This document shows, piece by piece, positions 45,911-53,960 of a stretch of DNA of 53,960 nucleotides (within the stretch, counting starts at the first letter, position 1; every line of letters starts with the position of its first letter). Origin of the DNA: Bacillota bacterium (GTDB lineage: Bacteria; Bacillota; Negativicutes; Sporomusales; CTSoil-080). The stretch is taken from positions 1 to 53,960 of the forward strand of contig JAGGAC010000030.1 in assembly GCA_017889635.1 (NCBI GenBank), read 5' to 3'. The notes beneath the pieces were generated by a model. The model was not told where the DNA came from and ran no database searches. It worked only from the letters and a program-made list of their open reading frames with translations. A program made the position numbers and the translations under genes.

Positions 45911-47380
45911 ATGGGAGAACAACAAATACGATTGCGGTTTGCTCCGAGCCCTACCGGCCCGTTTCATATTGGCGGTGCTCGCTCGGCTCTTTTTAATTGG
46001 CTGCTGGCAAGAAAATATGGCGGCAAGTTGGTGCTTCGCATTGAAGATACAGATCTGGAGCGTTCTAGCCGGGAATCGGAAGAGAATATTAAAGAAGCGC
46101 TAAAGTGGTTAGGGATTGACTGGGACGAGGGCATTGACGTCGGGGGGGATTATGGCCCTTATCGTCAGACGGAACGGTTGCCACTGTATGCTGATTATAC
46201 CACTAGGTTACTGGAAACTGGTCAGGCTTATTATTGCTACTGCAGTGAAGATGAACTGGAAGCTGAACGGCAGGAACTTATGGCAAAAGGCGAAATGCCT
46301 CGATATTTAGGACGCTGTCGTTCTTTATCCGATGCTGATAGGGTTAAATACGAAGCGGAGGGGCGTAAGCCAGTTGTTAGGTTTCGGGTGCCTGAAAATA
46401 AAGAGATAATAATTAATGATCTGGTTCGGGGGACGGTCAGCTTTGATTCGGCGGGTATCGGTGATTTTGTTATTGTCAAATCGGATGGCATTCCAGTTTA
46501 CAACTACGCGGTGGTACTAGACGATGCGCTAATGAGTATTACTCATGTTATTCGTGCGGAGGAACATTTGTCCAACACGCCACGACAGATATTAATTTAC
46601 GAAGCTTTGGGTTTGTCAACGCCTAAGTTTGGGCATATTTCGCTGATTCTTGGCGCTGACAGGAGCAAGATGAGCAAACGGCATGGTGCAACAGCGGTCG
46701 AGCAGTATCGTAGTCTAGGCTATCTGCCGGAGGCGGTGGTCAATTTTCTGGCGCTTCTCGGCTGGTCACCTTCTGGCGAACAGGAGATCTTTTCTGCTGC
46801 AGAGCTGATAGCGGAATTCTCAGTTGAGCGCTTGGCAAAAAATCCTGCGGTTTTCGATATTGATAAGTTAAATTGGATTAACGCTCATTATATTCGCAAA
46901 GCTAGCCCAGAAACAGTTCTCGAACTTGCACTGCCGCATTTGGAGGCAGCAGGGTTTGTTCAAACGCCTTTGGCGCCTGAAAAACGTACTTGGCTTACAG
47001 AGGTTGTGGCTACTGTTCAGGAGTACATAAGTTATGCCGCACAGGTGGTAGATCATTCGGCGATATTTTTCGCAGATAAGGTTGAACTAGAAAATGAGGC
47101 GGCTAAAGAAGTGTTGCTTGATCCTGATCTTTCAAAGGTAATGGCTGTGTTTTGTGCTAAGTTAATGGCGTTAGAGACGTTAGATGAAGCTGGTGTTCAG
47201 GCGATATTAAAGAGTATAACCAAAGAACTTAAACTTGGTGGCAAAAAAGTGTATATGCCTATCCGGGTTGCACTTACTGGGCAAGTCCATGGCCCTGACT
47301 TGCAGCGAATCATTGTGCTCTTGGGCAAGGAACGAGTTATTGACCGTTTGGAAGGCACTATGAAAGAAGTGGTACTCTAA
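45911..47380 (+). CDS. gltX: Glutamyl-tRNA synthetase
   Basis: Charges tRNA-Glu (and in Firmicutes usually tRNA-Gln as well, for transamidation). It has 489 residues. The class I signature is [20 protein letters not shown] with HIGG as the HIGH motif. The KMSKS motif is KMSKRHG in [18 protein letters not shown] zinc-like [13 protein letters not shown] segment follows the catalytic fold. ATG 45911 is chosen because GGAGGGG lies 6 bases upstream and the homologous protein begins there; the frame is open 15 codons further. A promoter for the cys operon starts one base after its stop. Confidence 0.96.
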   Translation: MGEQQIRLRFAPSPTGPFHIGGARSALFNWLLARKYGGKLVLRIEDTDLERSSRESEENIKEALKWLGIDWDEGIDVGGDYGPYRQTERLPLYADYTTRLLETGQAYYCYCSEDELEAERQELMAKGEMPRYLGRCRSLSDADRVKYEAEGRKPVVRFRVPENKEIIINDLVRGTVSFDSAGIGDFVIVKSDGIPVYNYAVVLDDALMSITHVIRAEEHLSNTPRQILIYEALGLSTPKFGHISLILGADRSKMSKRHGATAVEQYRSLGYLPEAVVNFLALLGWSPSGEQEIFSAAELIAEFSVERLAKNPAVFDIDKLNWINAHYIRKASPETVLELALPHLEAAGFVQTPLAPEKRTWLTEVVATVQEYISYAAQVVDHSAIFFADKVELENEAAKEVLLDPDLSKVMAVFCAKLMALETLDEAGVQAILKSITKELKLGGKKVYMPIRVALTGQVHGPDLQRIIVLLGKERVIDRLEGTMKEVVL

Positions 47381-47410
47381 TTGACAGTGGAGCTTGCTTC
47401 TGGGTACAAT
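47381..47410 (+). promoter_or_regulatory. Sigma-A promoter of the cysE-cysS transcript
   Basis: TTGACA (47381-47386), an 18-base spacer, TACAAT (47405-47410), directly after the gltX stop and before the T-box. Confidence 0.75.
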
Positions 47411-47439
47411 AAAAAGAGTGGTTTATCATCAGCAAAGTT

Positions 47440-47705
47440 AATTACTAATAATTGCTGGGAACGGGAAAAGTAAACGTTGGCAAGCTTTCAGAGAGGTATC
47501 GTCTAGGCTGCGAGCGATGCTAGGTAAAGGCGCGTTGAAGTGCACCCGGGAGCAGGATGGCTGAATATCGAAGTAGGCTGTTTCGGTTGCCCTCCGTTAT
47601 AGGGCTGGGCGAGTATGCCTATAAGTGAGGTGCTTAAGGCATCTAAACAGAGTGGAACCACGGGCCACCGTCTCTGAGCAGGCGGCGGCTCTTTGTTTTT
47701 TGGGG
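47440..47705 (+). promoter_or_regulatory. T-box riboswitch, tRNA-Cys specific
   Basis: The leader carries a Stem I (AGAGAGG region near 47490) and a specifier UGC at 47541-47543 in GAAGTGCACCC, reading cysteine. The T-box core AGAGTGGAACCACGGG (47649-47664) has UGGA at 47653-47656, which pairs with the UCCA end of tRNA-Cys (discriminator U). The terminator stem GCCACCGTCT/AGGCGGCGGC (about 47664-47689) ends in TCTTTGTTTTTT. Uncharged tRNA-Cys should favour the antiterminator and switch on cysE and cysS. Confidence 0.93.
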
Positions 47706-47755
47706 ACAGGGAGATGACGTTAGGCGTAGCTTAGCGTTGAGTGGAGGGGAAAAAC

Positions 47756-48448
47756 GTGTTTGACGGCATTAAGAAGGATATCCAGGTAATTTTTGACCGC
47801 GATCCTGCGGCTAGAAGCGTTGTGGAGGTACTGTGCTGTTATCCGGGGTTACATGTAATTTGGTTTCACCGGTTGGCGCACCGGCTATACAAACGCGGAT
47901 GGGTATTACTCCCAAGAATGATATCAAATATTGCTCGTTTTCTTACTGGGATAGAAATTCATCCGGGTGCGACTGTTGGCAAGGGACTGTTTATTGACCA
48001 TGGAATGGGCGTGGTTATTGGCGAGACTGCTGAAATCGGCGACAATGTTACTCTTTATCAAGGAGTTACGCTAGGTGGGACTGGTAAAGAAAAAGGTAAG
48101 CGCCATCCAACTATCGGCAGTAATGTGGTGATTGCCACTGGGGCTAAGGTATTGGGGTCATTTAAGGTGGGGGATAATTCAAAAATTGGCGCCGGTTCTG
48201 TAGTTTTGAGTGAAGTACCGCCTAATTCTACAGTTGTTGGGATACCGGGTAAGGTAGTTATTAAGGATGGCAATAAAGTTGTCGATGGCAAGGTTGAGGT
48301 TGACTTGGCTCATGATGTATTACCCGATCCTGAGGGTGAAATGTTATGGTGTATGCAGCGCCATTTGGGTAGGTTAGAACGGCGAGTTATTCAGTTAGAA
48401 GAGGAGCTGAAAAACAGTGACAATAAAAGTGTTCAACAGTCTGAGTAA
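47756..48448 (+). CDS. cysE: Serine O-acetyltransferase
   Basis: Makes O-acetylserine, the carbon precursor of cysteine. It has 230 residues. The N-terminal helical part ([23 protein letters not shown]) is followed by the hexapeptide left-handed beta-helix ([22 protein letters not shown], then [22 protein letters not shown]). GTG 47756 lies 6 bases after GGAGGGG; an in-frame codon upstream is less convincing. It is the first gene behind the tRNA-Cys T-box and overlaps cysS by 32 bases. The C-terminal tail is short, so feedback by cysteine cannot be judged. Confidence 0.95.
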   Translation: MFDGIKKDIQVIFDRDPAARSVVEVLCCYPGLHVIWFHRLAHRLYKRGWVLLPRMISNIARFLTGIEIHPGATVGKGLFIDHGMGVVIGETAEIGDNVTLYQGVTLGGTGKEKGKRHPTIGSNVVIATGAKVLGSFKVGDNSKIGAGSVVLSEVPPNSTVVGIPGKVVIKDGNKVVDGKVEVDLAHDVLPDPEGEMLWCMQRHLGRLERRVIQLEEELKNSDNKSVQQSE

Positions 48449-49877
48449 ACAGAAAGAAGAGTTCAAGCCTGAAGAACCAGGAAAAGTTAAAATATACGTT
48501 TGCGGAGTGACGCCCTATAATCATCCTCATATTGGCAATGCTAGGCCGTTTGTAACTTGGGATGTTATTAAACGCTACCTTGAAAGGCGAGGTTTTCAAG
48601 TATATCATGTACAAAATTTCACCGATGTAGATGATAAAATTATTAATACTGCTAATGCCGAACAGGTAAGTTGGAAGGAGATTGCCGACAAGTATATTGC
48701 TGCTTATTTTGAGGTTATGGATAAGCTTAATGTTCGTAGGGCTAATCTTTACCCGCGGGTATCAGAACATATTTCGGAAATCGTTTCCATGGTTGAGACT
48801 CTGATTGAAAAGGGTTTTGCTTATGTAGTAGATGGCGATGTGTATTATGGTGTGGAGAGTTTTTCTGGATATGGCAAGTTGAGCGGGCGTGGGTTGGAGG
48901 ATATGAAGGCCGGAGCCAGGGTAGATGTTGATGAGCGAAAACGCCATCCCATGGATTTTGCTTTATGGAAAGCGGCAAAACTCGGTGAGCCGTCATGGGA
49001 AAGTCCTTGGGGTCAGGGACGACCGGGATGGCATATTGAATGTTCGGCTATGTCGCTTAAGTATTTAGGTGAAAGTTTTGATTTCCACGGCGGCGGTAGT
49101 GATCTTGTTTTTCCTCACCATGAAAACGAAATTGCCCAGTCTGAGGCTTGCACAGGTAGGGAACCGTTTGTCAGGTATTGGCTACACAATGGCTTTATAA
49201 CTGTAAACGAAGAAAAGATGAGTAAATCGTTAGGCAACTTTTTTTTAGTTAAAGACATATTGGCGCACTATTCGGCAGAAGCTTTACGTTTCTTTATTAT
49301 TTCCACACATTACCGCAGTCCGCTGAATTTTAGTGACGAGCAATTGGCTGATGCTGTGCGTGGGCTGGAACGGTTGAAGAGTGCTGCTGACAATTTGACG
49401 TATTTAGCCAAAGCTAATGTTAAAGAAGGTTCAGGGGCTGAGACTAAAGCACTTTTAGCAGCTGCCAACGATGCTAGACGTAACTTTATGGCAGCGATGG
49501 ATGATGATTTCAATACTGCGTTAGCTATCGGGGTGATGTTTGGTCTAGCCAAGGAAGTCAATATTTATTACAGCGGAGTTATGGCAGGGAAATTTGGGAA
49601 TGATGCCGAAATTCTAGCCGAGATAGAGTCTATATATCGTGATTTAGCTGATATTTTGGGTTTGGTGTTTAGTAATCAAACGATCAGCGAAAATTGTGAT
49701 ACGCTATGTAATGATAATGGAACAGTGAACAAGTTGCTTGATCTTATTGTGATTATTCGGCAGGAAGCACGAAAAAAGAAAGATTGGGCAACCGCTGACA
49801 CTATCAGGGATCGATTGGGAGAAGTGGGTTATGTTATTGAGGATTCACCGCAGGGAGCAAGGTGGAAGAAACGGTGA
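48417..49877 (+). CDS. cysS: Cysteinyl-tRNA synthetase
   Basis: Charges tRNA-Cys, 486 residues, class I. It begins [36 protein letters not shown] carries a zinc-ligand cysteine and HIGN as HIGH motif. The other zinc ligands lie in [10 protein letters not shown] and [21 protein letters not shown] is intact. The GTG start lies 31 bases before the end of cysE, so the pair is translationally linked. Control by the upstream T-box joins cysteine supply to its charging. Confidence 0.97.
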   Translation: MTIKVFNSLSKQKEEFKPEEPGKVKIYVCGVTPYNHPHIGNARPFVTWDVIKRYLERRGFQVYHVQNFTDVDDKIINTANAEQVSWKEIADKYIAAYFEVMDKLNVRRANLYPRVSEHISEIVSMVETLIEKGFAYVVDGDVYYGVESFSGYGKLSGRGLEDMKAGARVDVDERKRHPMDFALWKAAKLGEPSWESPWGQGRPGWHIECSAMSLKYLGESFDFHGGGSDLVFPHHENEIAQSEACTGREPFVRYWLHNGFITVNEEKMSKSLGNFFLVKDILAHYSAEALRFFIISTHYRSPLNFSDEQLADAVRGLERLKSAADNLTYLAKANVKEGSGAETKALLAAANDARRNFMAAMDDDFNTALAIGVMFGLAKEVNIYYSGVMAGKFGNDAEILAEIESIYRDLADILGLVFSNQTISENCDTLCNDNGTVNKLLDLIVIIRQEARKKKDWATADTIRDRLGEVGYVIEDSPQGARWKKR

Positions 49878-50359
49878 AATTTGACCAATTTGAATTTTTA
49901 ACACAGCAGACTTTCGGTCAGATAAATTCTGATGGTTCACCTACGATGCGGTTTGCAGATATTCTGCCTGACCGTTTGCATCCGCTAGTACTGGCCTATG
50001 TCGGCGATGCAGTTTTTAATCTTTATGTTCGTACAAGGTTGCTAAATTTTGAGCAGAATCGGGTTCGCGTTCTTCATGGACACGGCGCGAAAATGGTTTC
50101 GGCTACATTGCAGGCTTATGCTTTGCGGCAGGTAGAACAAGAATTGACGGAAAAGGAACGGGACATTATCCGACGGGGACGCAACGCAAAAGCTAATGTG
50201 CCAAAAAGTGCATCGGTGAGTGATTATCGTTCTAGCACTGGCTTTGAAGCTTTGCTGGGATATTTGTTTCTTGAAGGTAATAATGTCAGAGTAAACGATA
50301 TTGCTGAACGGTGTTTTGTAATTATTTCCCGGAAATTAACGAATATCGACGAGAGCTAG
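49862..50359 (+). CDS. mrnC: Mini-ribonuclease 3
   Basis: A 165-residue RNase III-like enzyme without the dsRNA-binding domain, which in Bacillus matures 23S rRNA ends. DRLHPLVLAYVGDAVFNLYVRTRLL carries the catalytic AYVGDA segment. SDYRSSTGFEALLGYLFLEG carries the second acidic EALLGYL segment. The GTG start overlaps cysS by 16 bases; GTG 49874 is an alternative. Position after cysS is the usual one in Firmicutes. Confidence 0.94.
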   Translation: MEETVKFDQFEFLTQQTFGQINSDGSPTMRFADILPDRLHPLVLAYVGDAVFNLYVRTRLLNFEQNRVRVLHGHGAKMVSATLQAYALRQVEQELTEKERDIIRRGRNAKANVPKSASVSDYRSSTGFEALLGYLFLEGNNVRVNDIAERCFVIISRKLTNIDES

Positions 50360-50368
50360 GTGAAATCT

Positions 50369-51049
50369 ATGATAGTGAAATTAATTTGTCACACGCCGGA
50401 TCCTGATCGAATGGCAGCAACGGCGGCCAGATTATGCTATTCCCCAGTCGGGGCGGAGGAGCTGGTGGAGAAATTATCCGATGCCCAGATTGTAAAATTG
50501 TTGGATAGAATTGTTGACTCGGGGCATTTATCTACAGTGGAGCATGTAAATTTTACTTTTGCTGTGGAAGGTGTGTCCAGGGTGCTTACGCACCAATTGG
50601 TCCGACATCGGATCGCTTCCTATTCCCAACAGTCGCAGCGGTATGTCAAAGAACATGACTTTGAATATATTGTTCCGCCGACTATAGCTGCTAATCGGCC
50701 AGCAGCCGCAAAATTTGCCGCATTGATGGAGAATATTAGAGACACGTATGATGACTTGGTAGCACTTGGAGTACATCAAGAAGATGCTCGATATTGCTTA
50801 GCAAATGCTACTGAGACAAAAGTTGTGGTGACGATGAACGCTAGAGCGCTTCATAATTTTTTTGAGCTTCGCTGTTGTACTCGGGCTCAATGGGAGATTC
50901 GCTGTTTGGCGGAAAAAATGTTGGCAGAAGTACGGAAAGTTGCTCCTTATTTGTTTAAAAAGGCAGGTCCGACTTGTGTTACCGCAAATCACTGTAGTGA
51001 AGGCGACTTGTCATGCGGTCGCTTGGCGGCTATGACCTCTGACGCATAA
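50369..51049 (+). CDS. thyX: Flavin-dependent thymidylate synthase ThyX
   Basis: Converts dUMP to dTMP using methylene-THF, NADPH and FAD, 226 residues. The ThyX motif RHR-x7-S is present as [11 protein letters not shown] at residues 79-89. The C-terminal [22 protein letters not shown] and CTRAQWEIR complete the dUMP site. ATG 50369 follows AGGTGA; the frame opens three codons earlier at a GTG overlapping nothing useful. ThyX produces THF rather than DHF, so a ThyA/DHFR pair need not exist. A strong terminator follows. Confidence 0.96.
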   Translation: MIVKLICHTPDPDRMAATAARLCYSPVGAEELVEKLSDAQIVKLLDRIVDSGHLSTVEHVNFTFAVEGVSRVLTHQLVRHRIASYSQQSQRYVKEHDFEYIVPPTIAANRPAAAKFAALMENIRDTYDDLVALGVHQEDARYCLANATETKVVVTMNARALHNFFELRCCTRAQWEIRCLAEKMLAEVRKVAPYLFKKAGPTCVTANHCSEGDLSCGRLAAMTSDA

Positions 51050-51071
51050 ACCGGGGACATCCCCGGTTTTC
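51049..51071 (+). terminator. Strong terminator after thyX
   Basis: AACCGGGG, the loop ACAT, CCCCGGTT, then TTC. It has the same GC-rich design as the hpf terminator. Confidence 0.88.
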
Positions 51072-51150
51072 TTAATATCTATGTTCACATAAACATATGG
51101 CGAATGTGAAAAATAGTAGAGTATTGATAATTAATTGGGAGGTATCCTGA

Positions 51151-51894
51151 ATGACCGAGGAATTTATTGCTGGTCGAAACAGTGTTCTAGAAGCGCTGAA
51201 AGGCGGCAGAACAATTAATAAACTGCTGGTAACGAAGGGCGACCGACATGGTTCGCTCAAAGAAATTGTGGGTTTAGCGCGGTCAAAGGGACTAGTGGTA
51301 CAAGATGTTGAAGCAGCAAAACTAGATCAAATTACTAGCGGTGTGCGGCATCAGGGGGTCGTGGCCATGGTAGCGCCTGTTGAGTATGTTGAACTAGAGG
51401 ATATCTTGGCTAATGCCGAGCGTCGTAATGAACCACCATTCATTGTGTTACTAGATGAATTGGAAGATCCTCATAATGTCGGTGCTATTTTACGAACCGC
51501 TGAGGCTGCCGGAGTACATGGCGTGCTTATTCCTAAACGGCGTAGCTGTCCATTGTCAGCTGCAGTAGCTAAGACCTCTGCAGGAGCGGTGGAGTATGTA
51601 CCGGTAGCCCGGGTAGGAAATGTCGCTCAGACTATTGACAGTCTTAAAAAGGCTGGGCTCTGGGTGGTAGGGGCTGATATGGAGGGGAGCAAGGAGTATT
51701 ATCGAGCTGATCTTAGCGGACCAGTACTTTTGGTGGTAGGAAGCGAGGGGCGAGGTTTGGGGCGATTGACCAAGGAAGCCTGCGATTTCCTGGTGCGGAT
51801 TCCAATGAAAGGAAAGGTAGGATCGCTAAACGCCTCGGTTGCGTGCTCGCTGCTTCTTTATGAGATTTTCCGGCAAAGGGAGTCAATGGTATGA
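51151..51894 (+). CDS. rlmB: 23S rRNA (guanosine-2'-O-)-methyltransferase RlmB
   Basis: A 247-residue SpoU-family (SPOUT) methyltransferase that modifies G2251 in the peptidyl-transferase P-loop of 23S rRNA. The N-terminal substrate-binding domain begins EFIAGRNSVLEALKGG. The SpoU core shows LLDELEDPHNVGAILRTAEAAGVHGVLI (motif 1), LVVGSEGRGL (motif 2) and IPMKGKVGSLNASVACSLLLYE (motif 3), which form the trefoil knot. GGGAGGT precedes ATG 51151. The stop overlaps the start of the VanW gene (ATGA). Confidence 0.94.
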   Translation: MTEEFIAGRNSVLEALKGGRTINKLLVTKGDRHGSLKEIVGLARSKGLVVQDVEAAKLDQITSGVRHQGVVAMVAPVEYVELEDILANAERRNEPPFIVLLDELEDPHNVGAILRTAEAAGVHGVLIPKRRSCPLSAAVAKTSAGAVEYVPVARVGNVAQTIDSLKKAGLWVVGADMEGSKEYYRADLSGPVLLVVGSEGRGLGRLTKEACDFLVRIPMKGKVGSLNASVACSLLLYEIFRQRESMV

Positions 51895-53228
51895 AAAAAA
51901 CGCGGTGGCTTATAGTAGCGGTATTCGCTATAATTGTCACTGTTGGATTATTGCTGGTTATTCAGCCGCTTTACTGGTCTAAAGTGTATGCAGGTGTGGT
52001 AATAGATGGCATTCCGATTGGGGGGAAATCACGGGAAGAAGTAACTCAGCTTGTTGAATTGTGGCGTCAGGAACAACGCAATCGTAAAGTTCGGACGTAT
52101 TATGGTGATAAAGAATTTTGGTTTGATGCCGCTAGTATTGGATATGACATTGATGTTGAAGCTACAGTTGAGGAGGCCTGGAACTTTGGGCATTACGGTA
52201 GTTGGGTGAAAAGGTTGACTAGTATTCACTCAGCCGCCAAAGCCGGCCATGATATTTCTTTGCATATCATCTATGATGAAGCCAAACTGACGGGAATTAT
52301 TGATCAGTGGTGCGAAGTTATTGATCGTCCACCGCGAAATGCAGCAATTAGTCTTTTGTCAGGGCGAGTTGTACCTCAAGAAGAGGGACGGAAACTGGAT
52401 GTTGAACTTGTAAAAAAACAAATTTTAGAGGCGATCCGTAACCCTGATTGTTGTTTGCCTTTATCGGTGACGCCGCTTTATCCAGAAATGTCACAAGCTA
52501 ACCTGGAACAGAACGGCCTAAAAATAATATGGGCCAGTTTTACTACACATTTTGATTCGAGTAACACTACTCGCTCGGCTAATATAGAACTATCAGCAAA
52601 TAAAATTAATGGGCATATTCTTTATCCGGGCCAAACTTTCTCTTTTAACGAAGTGGTTGGCCCTCGTGAAAAGAATCGGGGGTTTAAAGAAGCGCTTGAG
52701 ATTGTTGATGGAGAGTACGTTCCTGGTATTGGCGGCGGAGTATGTCAAGTATCATCTACACTTTATAATGCCGTACTTTTGGCAAATCTGGATGTGGTTG
52801 AAAGGACAAATCACTCTAAGCCGCTAGGCTATGTGGGAATAGGTCGCGATGCAACTGTATATTATGACACGCTGGATTTAAAGTTTGTTAATAATACTGA
52901 TGCACCGATAATGGTTTTAGCTGAGACGCGAGATAATACCTTAACGGTAGGGATTGCTGGGACTAGGACTATTGCCGAACAAGTTGAATTAATGTCCGTT
53001 GATCGCCGGGTAATTCCGCCGAATGTTATAAAAACACCGGATAAAGGCTTAGCTATTGGCGAAACAAAAGTTGAAAAGGCGGGGGCACCCGGCTTTGAAG
53101 TAACAACTATTCGTGTGGTTCGTTCTGCTGGCCGAGAGATTAAACGCGAGGTACTAGCTAAAGATAGCTATTTAGCTGAGGATACCGTTATCAAGATTGG
53201 TGTTAGAAATAAAAAGAGGTCACGGTGA
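51891..53228 (+). CDS. VanW family surface protein
   Basis: A 445-residue exported protein. One N-terminal hydrophobic segment (LIVAVFAIIVTVGLLLVI) serves as anchor or signal. A peptidoglycan-binding-like domain (about 38-180, starting VVIDGIPIGGKSREEV) follows, then the VanW domain (about 210-350, SANIELSANKINGHILYPGQ and GGGVCQVSSTLYNAVLLA). A G5-like C-terminal domain (about 375-440) completes it. VanW proteins occur in vancomycin clusters and as chromosomal envelope proteins; no activity is established. The ATGA overlap with rlmB suggests one operon. Confidence 0.9.
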   Translation: MKKTRWLIVAVFAIIVTVGLLLVIQPLYWSKVYAGVVIDGIPIGGKSREEVTQLVELWRQEQRNRKVRTYYGDKEFWFDAASIGYDIDVEATVEEAWNFGHYGSWVKRLTSIHSAAKAGHDISLHIIYDEAKLTGIIDQWCEVIDRPPRNAAISLLSGRVVPQEEGRKLDVELVKKQILEAIRNPDCCLPLSVTPLYPEMSQANLEQNGLKIIWASFTTHFDSSNTTRSANIELSANKINGHILYPGQTFSFNEVVGPREKNRGFKEALEIVDGEYVPGIGGGVCQVSSTLYNAVLLANLDVVERTNHSKPLGYVGIGRDATVYYDTLDLKFVNNTDAPIMVLAETRDNTLTVGIAGTRTIAEQVELMSVDRRVIPPNVIKTPDKGLAIGETKVEKAGAPGFEVTTIRVVRSAGREIKREVLAKDSYLAEDTVIKIGVRNKKRSR

Positions 53229-53265
53229 GTTGATTTAAGTTAGGGAAGGCAGGTGGGCGATTTAA

Positions 53266-53784
53266 ATGGCTGATTTTATGCTAGTGGACGGCTATAATGT
53301 TATTAATGCTTGGCCGGAATTAGTGGCGCTAATAGAGAATTTAGATTATGCTAGAGACAGATTGGTGGACATTCTTTCAGGCTATGGCGCATATAAAGAA
53401 TACAGGATTGTCATTGTTTTTGACGCCCATGCTGTAGCTGGTGAAAGCACTATATTTGAGGTTAGACCTAAGTGGCTGGAGGTTGTATTTACCAAAGAAG
53501 GGGAAACTGCTGACAGTTATATAGAGAAAAAGGCATATCAATTGGTTAGGCAGGGCGAAGTGGTTCATGTAGTAACATCAGATCGAGCTGAACAGCTTAC
53601 TGTTTTGGGGATGGGGGCTTGGCGTATTTCAGTACGTGAACTACTGAACGAAGTGCTGGCGATAGAAAAATGTTTGCGGGAGGATTATGGTGAATCAGTT
53701 TTTAATCATCGGCGACAAGAAATAGGTGGTCGTGTTGGTCGGGATATTATGGAAAAACTCGATGAAATGCGGCGCCGTGGCTGA
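53266..53784 (+). CDS. NYN domain protein YacP
   Basis: A 172-residue NYN (PIN-like) ribonuclease domain protein, related to Bacillus YacP/Rae1, which cleaves mRNA in the ribosomal A site. MLVDGYNVINAWPEL carries the first catalytic aspartate, IVIVFDAH the second, ETADSYIEK and VVTSDRAEQ the remaining acidic residues. AAGGCAGGTGGGCG precedes ATG 53266. Position between rlmB/vanW and sigH matches the Firmicutes order. Whether it has Rae1 activity is inferred. Confidence 0.9.
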   Translation: MADFMLVDGYNVINAWPELVALIENLDYARDRLVDILSGYGAYKEYRIVIVFDAHAVAGESTIFEVRPKWLEVVFTKEGETADSYIEKKAYQLVRQGEVVHVVTSDRAEQLTVLGMGAWRISVRELLNEVLAIEKCLREDYGESVFNHRRQEIGGRVGRDIMEKLDEMRRRG

Positions 53785-53805
53785 TGGTGGCATTCCAAGA
53801 AGAGC

Positions 53806-53834
53806 TTGACTCCAAAGTGACAGTGGGGTATAAT
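53806..53834 (+). promoter_or_regulatory. Sigma-A promoter of the last gene (probable sigH)
   Basis: TTGACT (53806-53811), a 17-base spacer, TATAAT (53829-53834). Predicted start near 53841, leaving a leader of about 105 bases before ATG 53945. Confidence 0.75.
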
Positions 53835-53876
53835 CTTCATGTAAAAGCTCATGTATACACGGTTTGTAAAATAAGC

Positions 53877-53908
53877 GCACTAAGCGGTTTTAGTGCACTT
53901 TCTTTTTA
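53877..53908 (+). terminator. Terminator-like hairpin in the leader of the last gene
   Basis: GCACTAA (53877-53883), the loop GCGGTT, TTAGTGC (53890-53896), then ACTTTCTTTTT. It lies downstream of the promoter and upstream of the start codon, so it could work as an attenuator or create a short RNA of about 65 bases. Confidence 0.7.
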
Positions 53909-53944
53909 CGCAGGATTAGTAATTTAGAGAGTGGGGGCGATTTG

Positions 53945-53960
53945 ATGCGGGCCAATACCC
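53945..53960 (+). CDS. Start of the next gene, probably sigma factor sigH (partial)
   Basis: Only five codons (MRANT) lie in the window. ATG 53945 has GGGGGC 8 bases upstream. The identification as sigH rests entirely on gene order (rlmB, yacP, sigH in Firmicutes); the visible residues cannot confirm it. Confidence 0.45.

Noticed and set aside
45482-45967. Minus-strand 161-residue frame opposite the small secreted protein gene and gltX start
   Set aside because: No ribosome site, low-complexity composition, and it crosses a good terminator and promoter on the plus strand.

Overview
The window looks like chromosome of a motile, anaerobic Firmicutes-type bacterium. My best guess is the Negativicutes (Sporomusaceae-like), from gene order and protein flavour; no 16S rRNA or outer-membrane marker lies in the window to prove it. 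Supporting signs are strong GGAGG-type ribosome sites, frequent GTG/TTG starts, textbook sigma-A promoters, a cysteine T-box, sigma-28-like and sigma-H-like promoters, rubredoxin, ThyX, and the conserved low-GC block disA / carD / yacL / ispDF / gltX / cysE-cysS / mrnC / thyX / rlmB / vanW / yacP / sigH. Almost every gene is a recognisable chromosomal gene. I see no transposase, phage, CRISPR array, rRNA or tRNA.

Layout. (1) 1-8038: flagellin glycosylation. The tail of a Maf-type motility accessory factor is followed by a pseudaminic-acid-type cassette (pseB, pseC, pseF, methylase, pseG, second methyltransferase, WbqC-like protein, pseI) packed with overlaps. No pseH acetyltransferase is present. 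(2) 8118-10850: a sigma-28-type promoter drives flaG-fliD-fliS and a FliT-like chaperone gene. (3) 10942-11534: a strong sigma-A promoter precedes a structured RNA of about 230 nt and a small zinc-ribbon protein. (4) 11535-14667: four DnaA-box-like 9-mers, an amino-acid ABC permease and ATPase without a binding protein, a frameshifted cold-shock gene, hpf behind a sigma-H-like promoter, and a small minus-strand orphan. (5) 14843-30128: secA, prfB (programmed +1 frameshift), DUF2993- and DUF5693-like envelope proteins, csaB, a YitT protein, split transketolase, an M50 protease, ftsE-ftsX-envC-like and ctpA. (6) 30125-39288: uvrB, uvrA, a reverse-strand accC, uvrC and mobA. (7) 39290-39830: a gene-free stretch filled by a degenerate tandem repeat of about 42 bp. 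(8) 39832-53960: rubredoxin, disA, two minus-strand genes, and the conserved translation/isoprenoid/cysteine block ending at the first codons of a probable sigH.

How the parts work together. The pse genes make the nonulosonic acid that a Maf-type transferase would put on flagellin, next to the filament cap and chaperone genes. hpf (ribosome hibernation) and the probable sigH suggest stationary-phase control. ftsEX with an EnvC-like M23 protein and ctpA form a cell-wall hydrolysis module. uvrABC with the c-di-AMP synthase DisA cover DNA damage. cysE-cysS are controlled by a tRNA-Cys T-box.

The least explained items are the structured RNA (10977-11205), the degenerate repeat (39335-39695), the DnaA-box-like cluster (11640-11700), and two apparent single-base deletions (cold-shock gene and yacL), which may be sequencing errors or real lesions.
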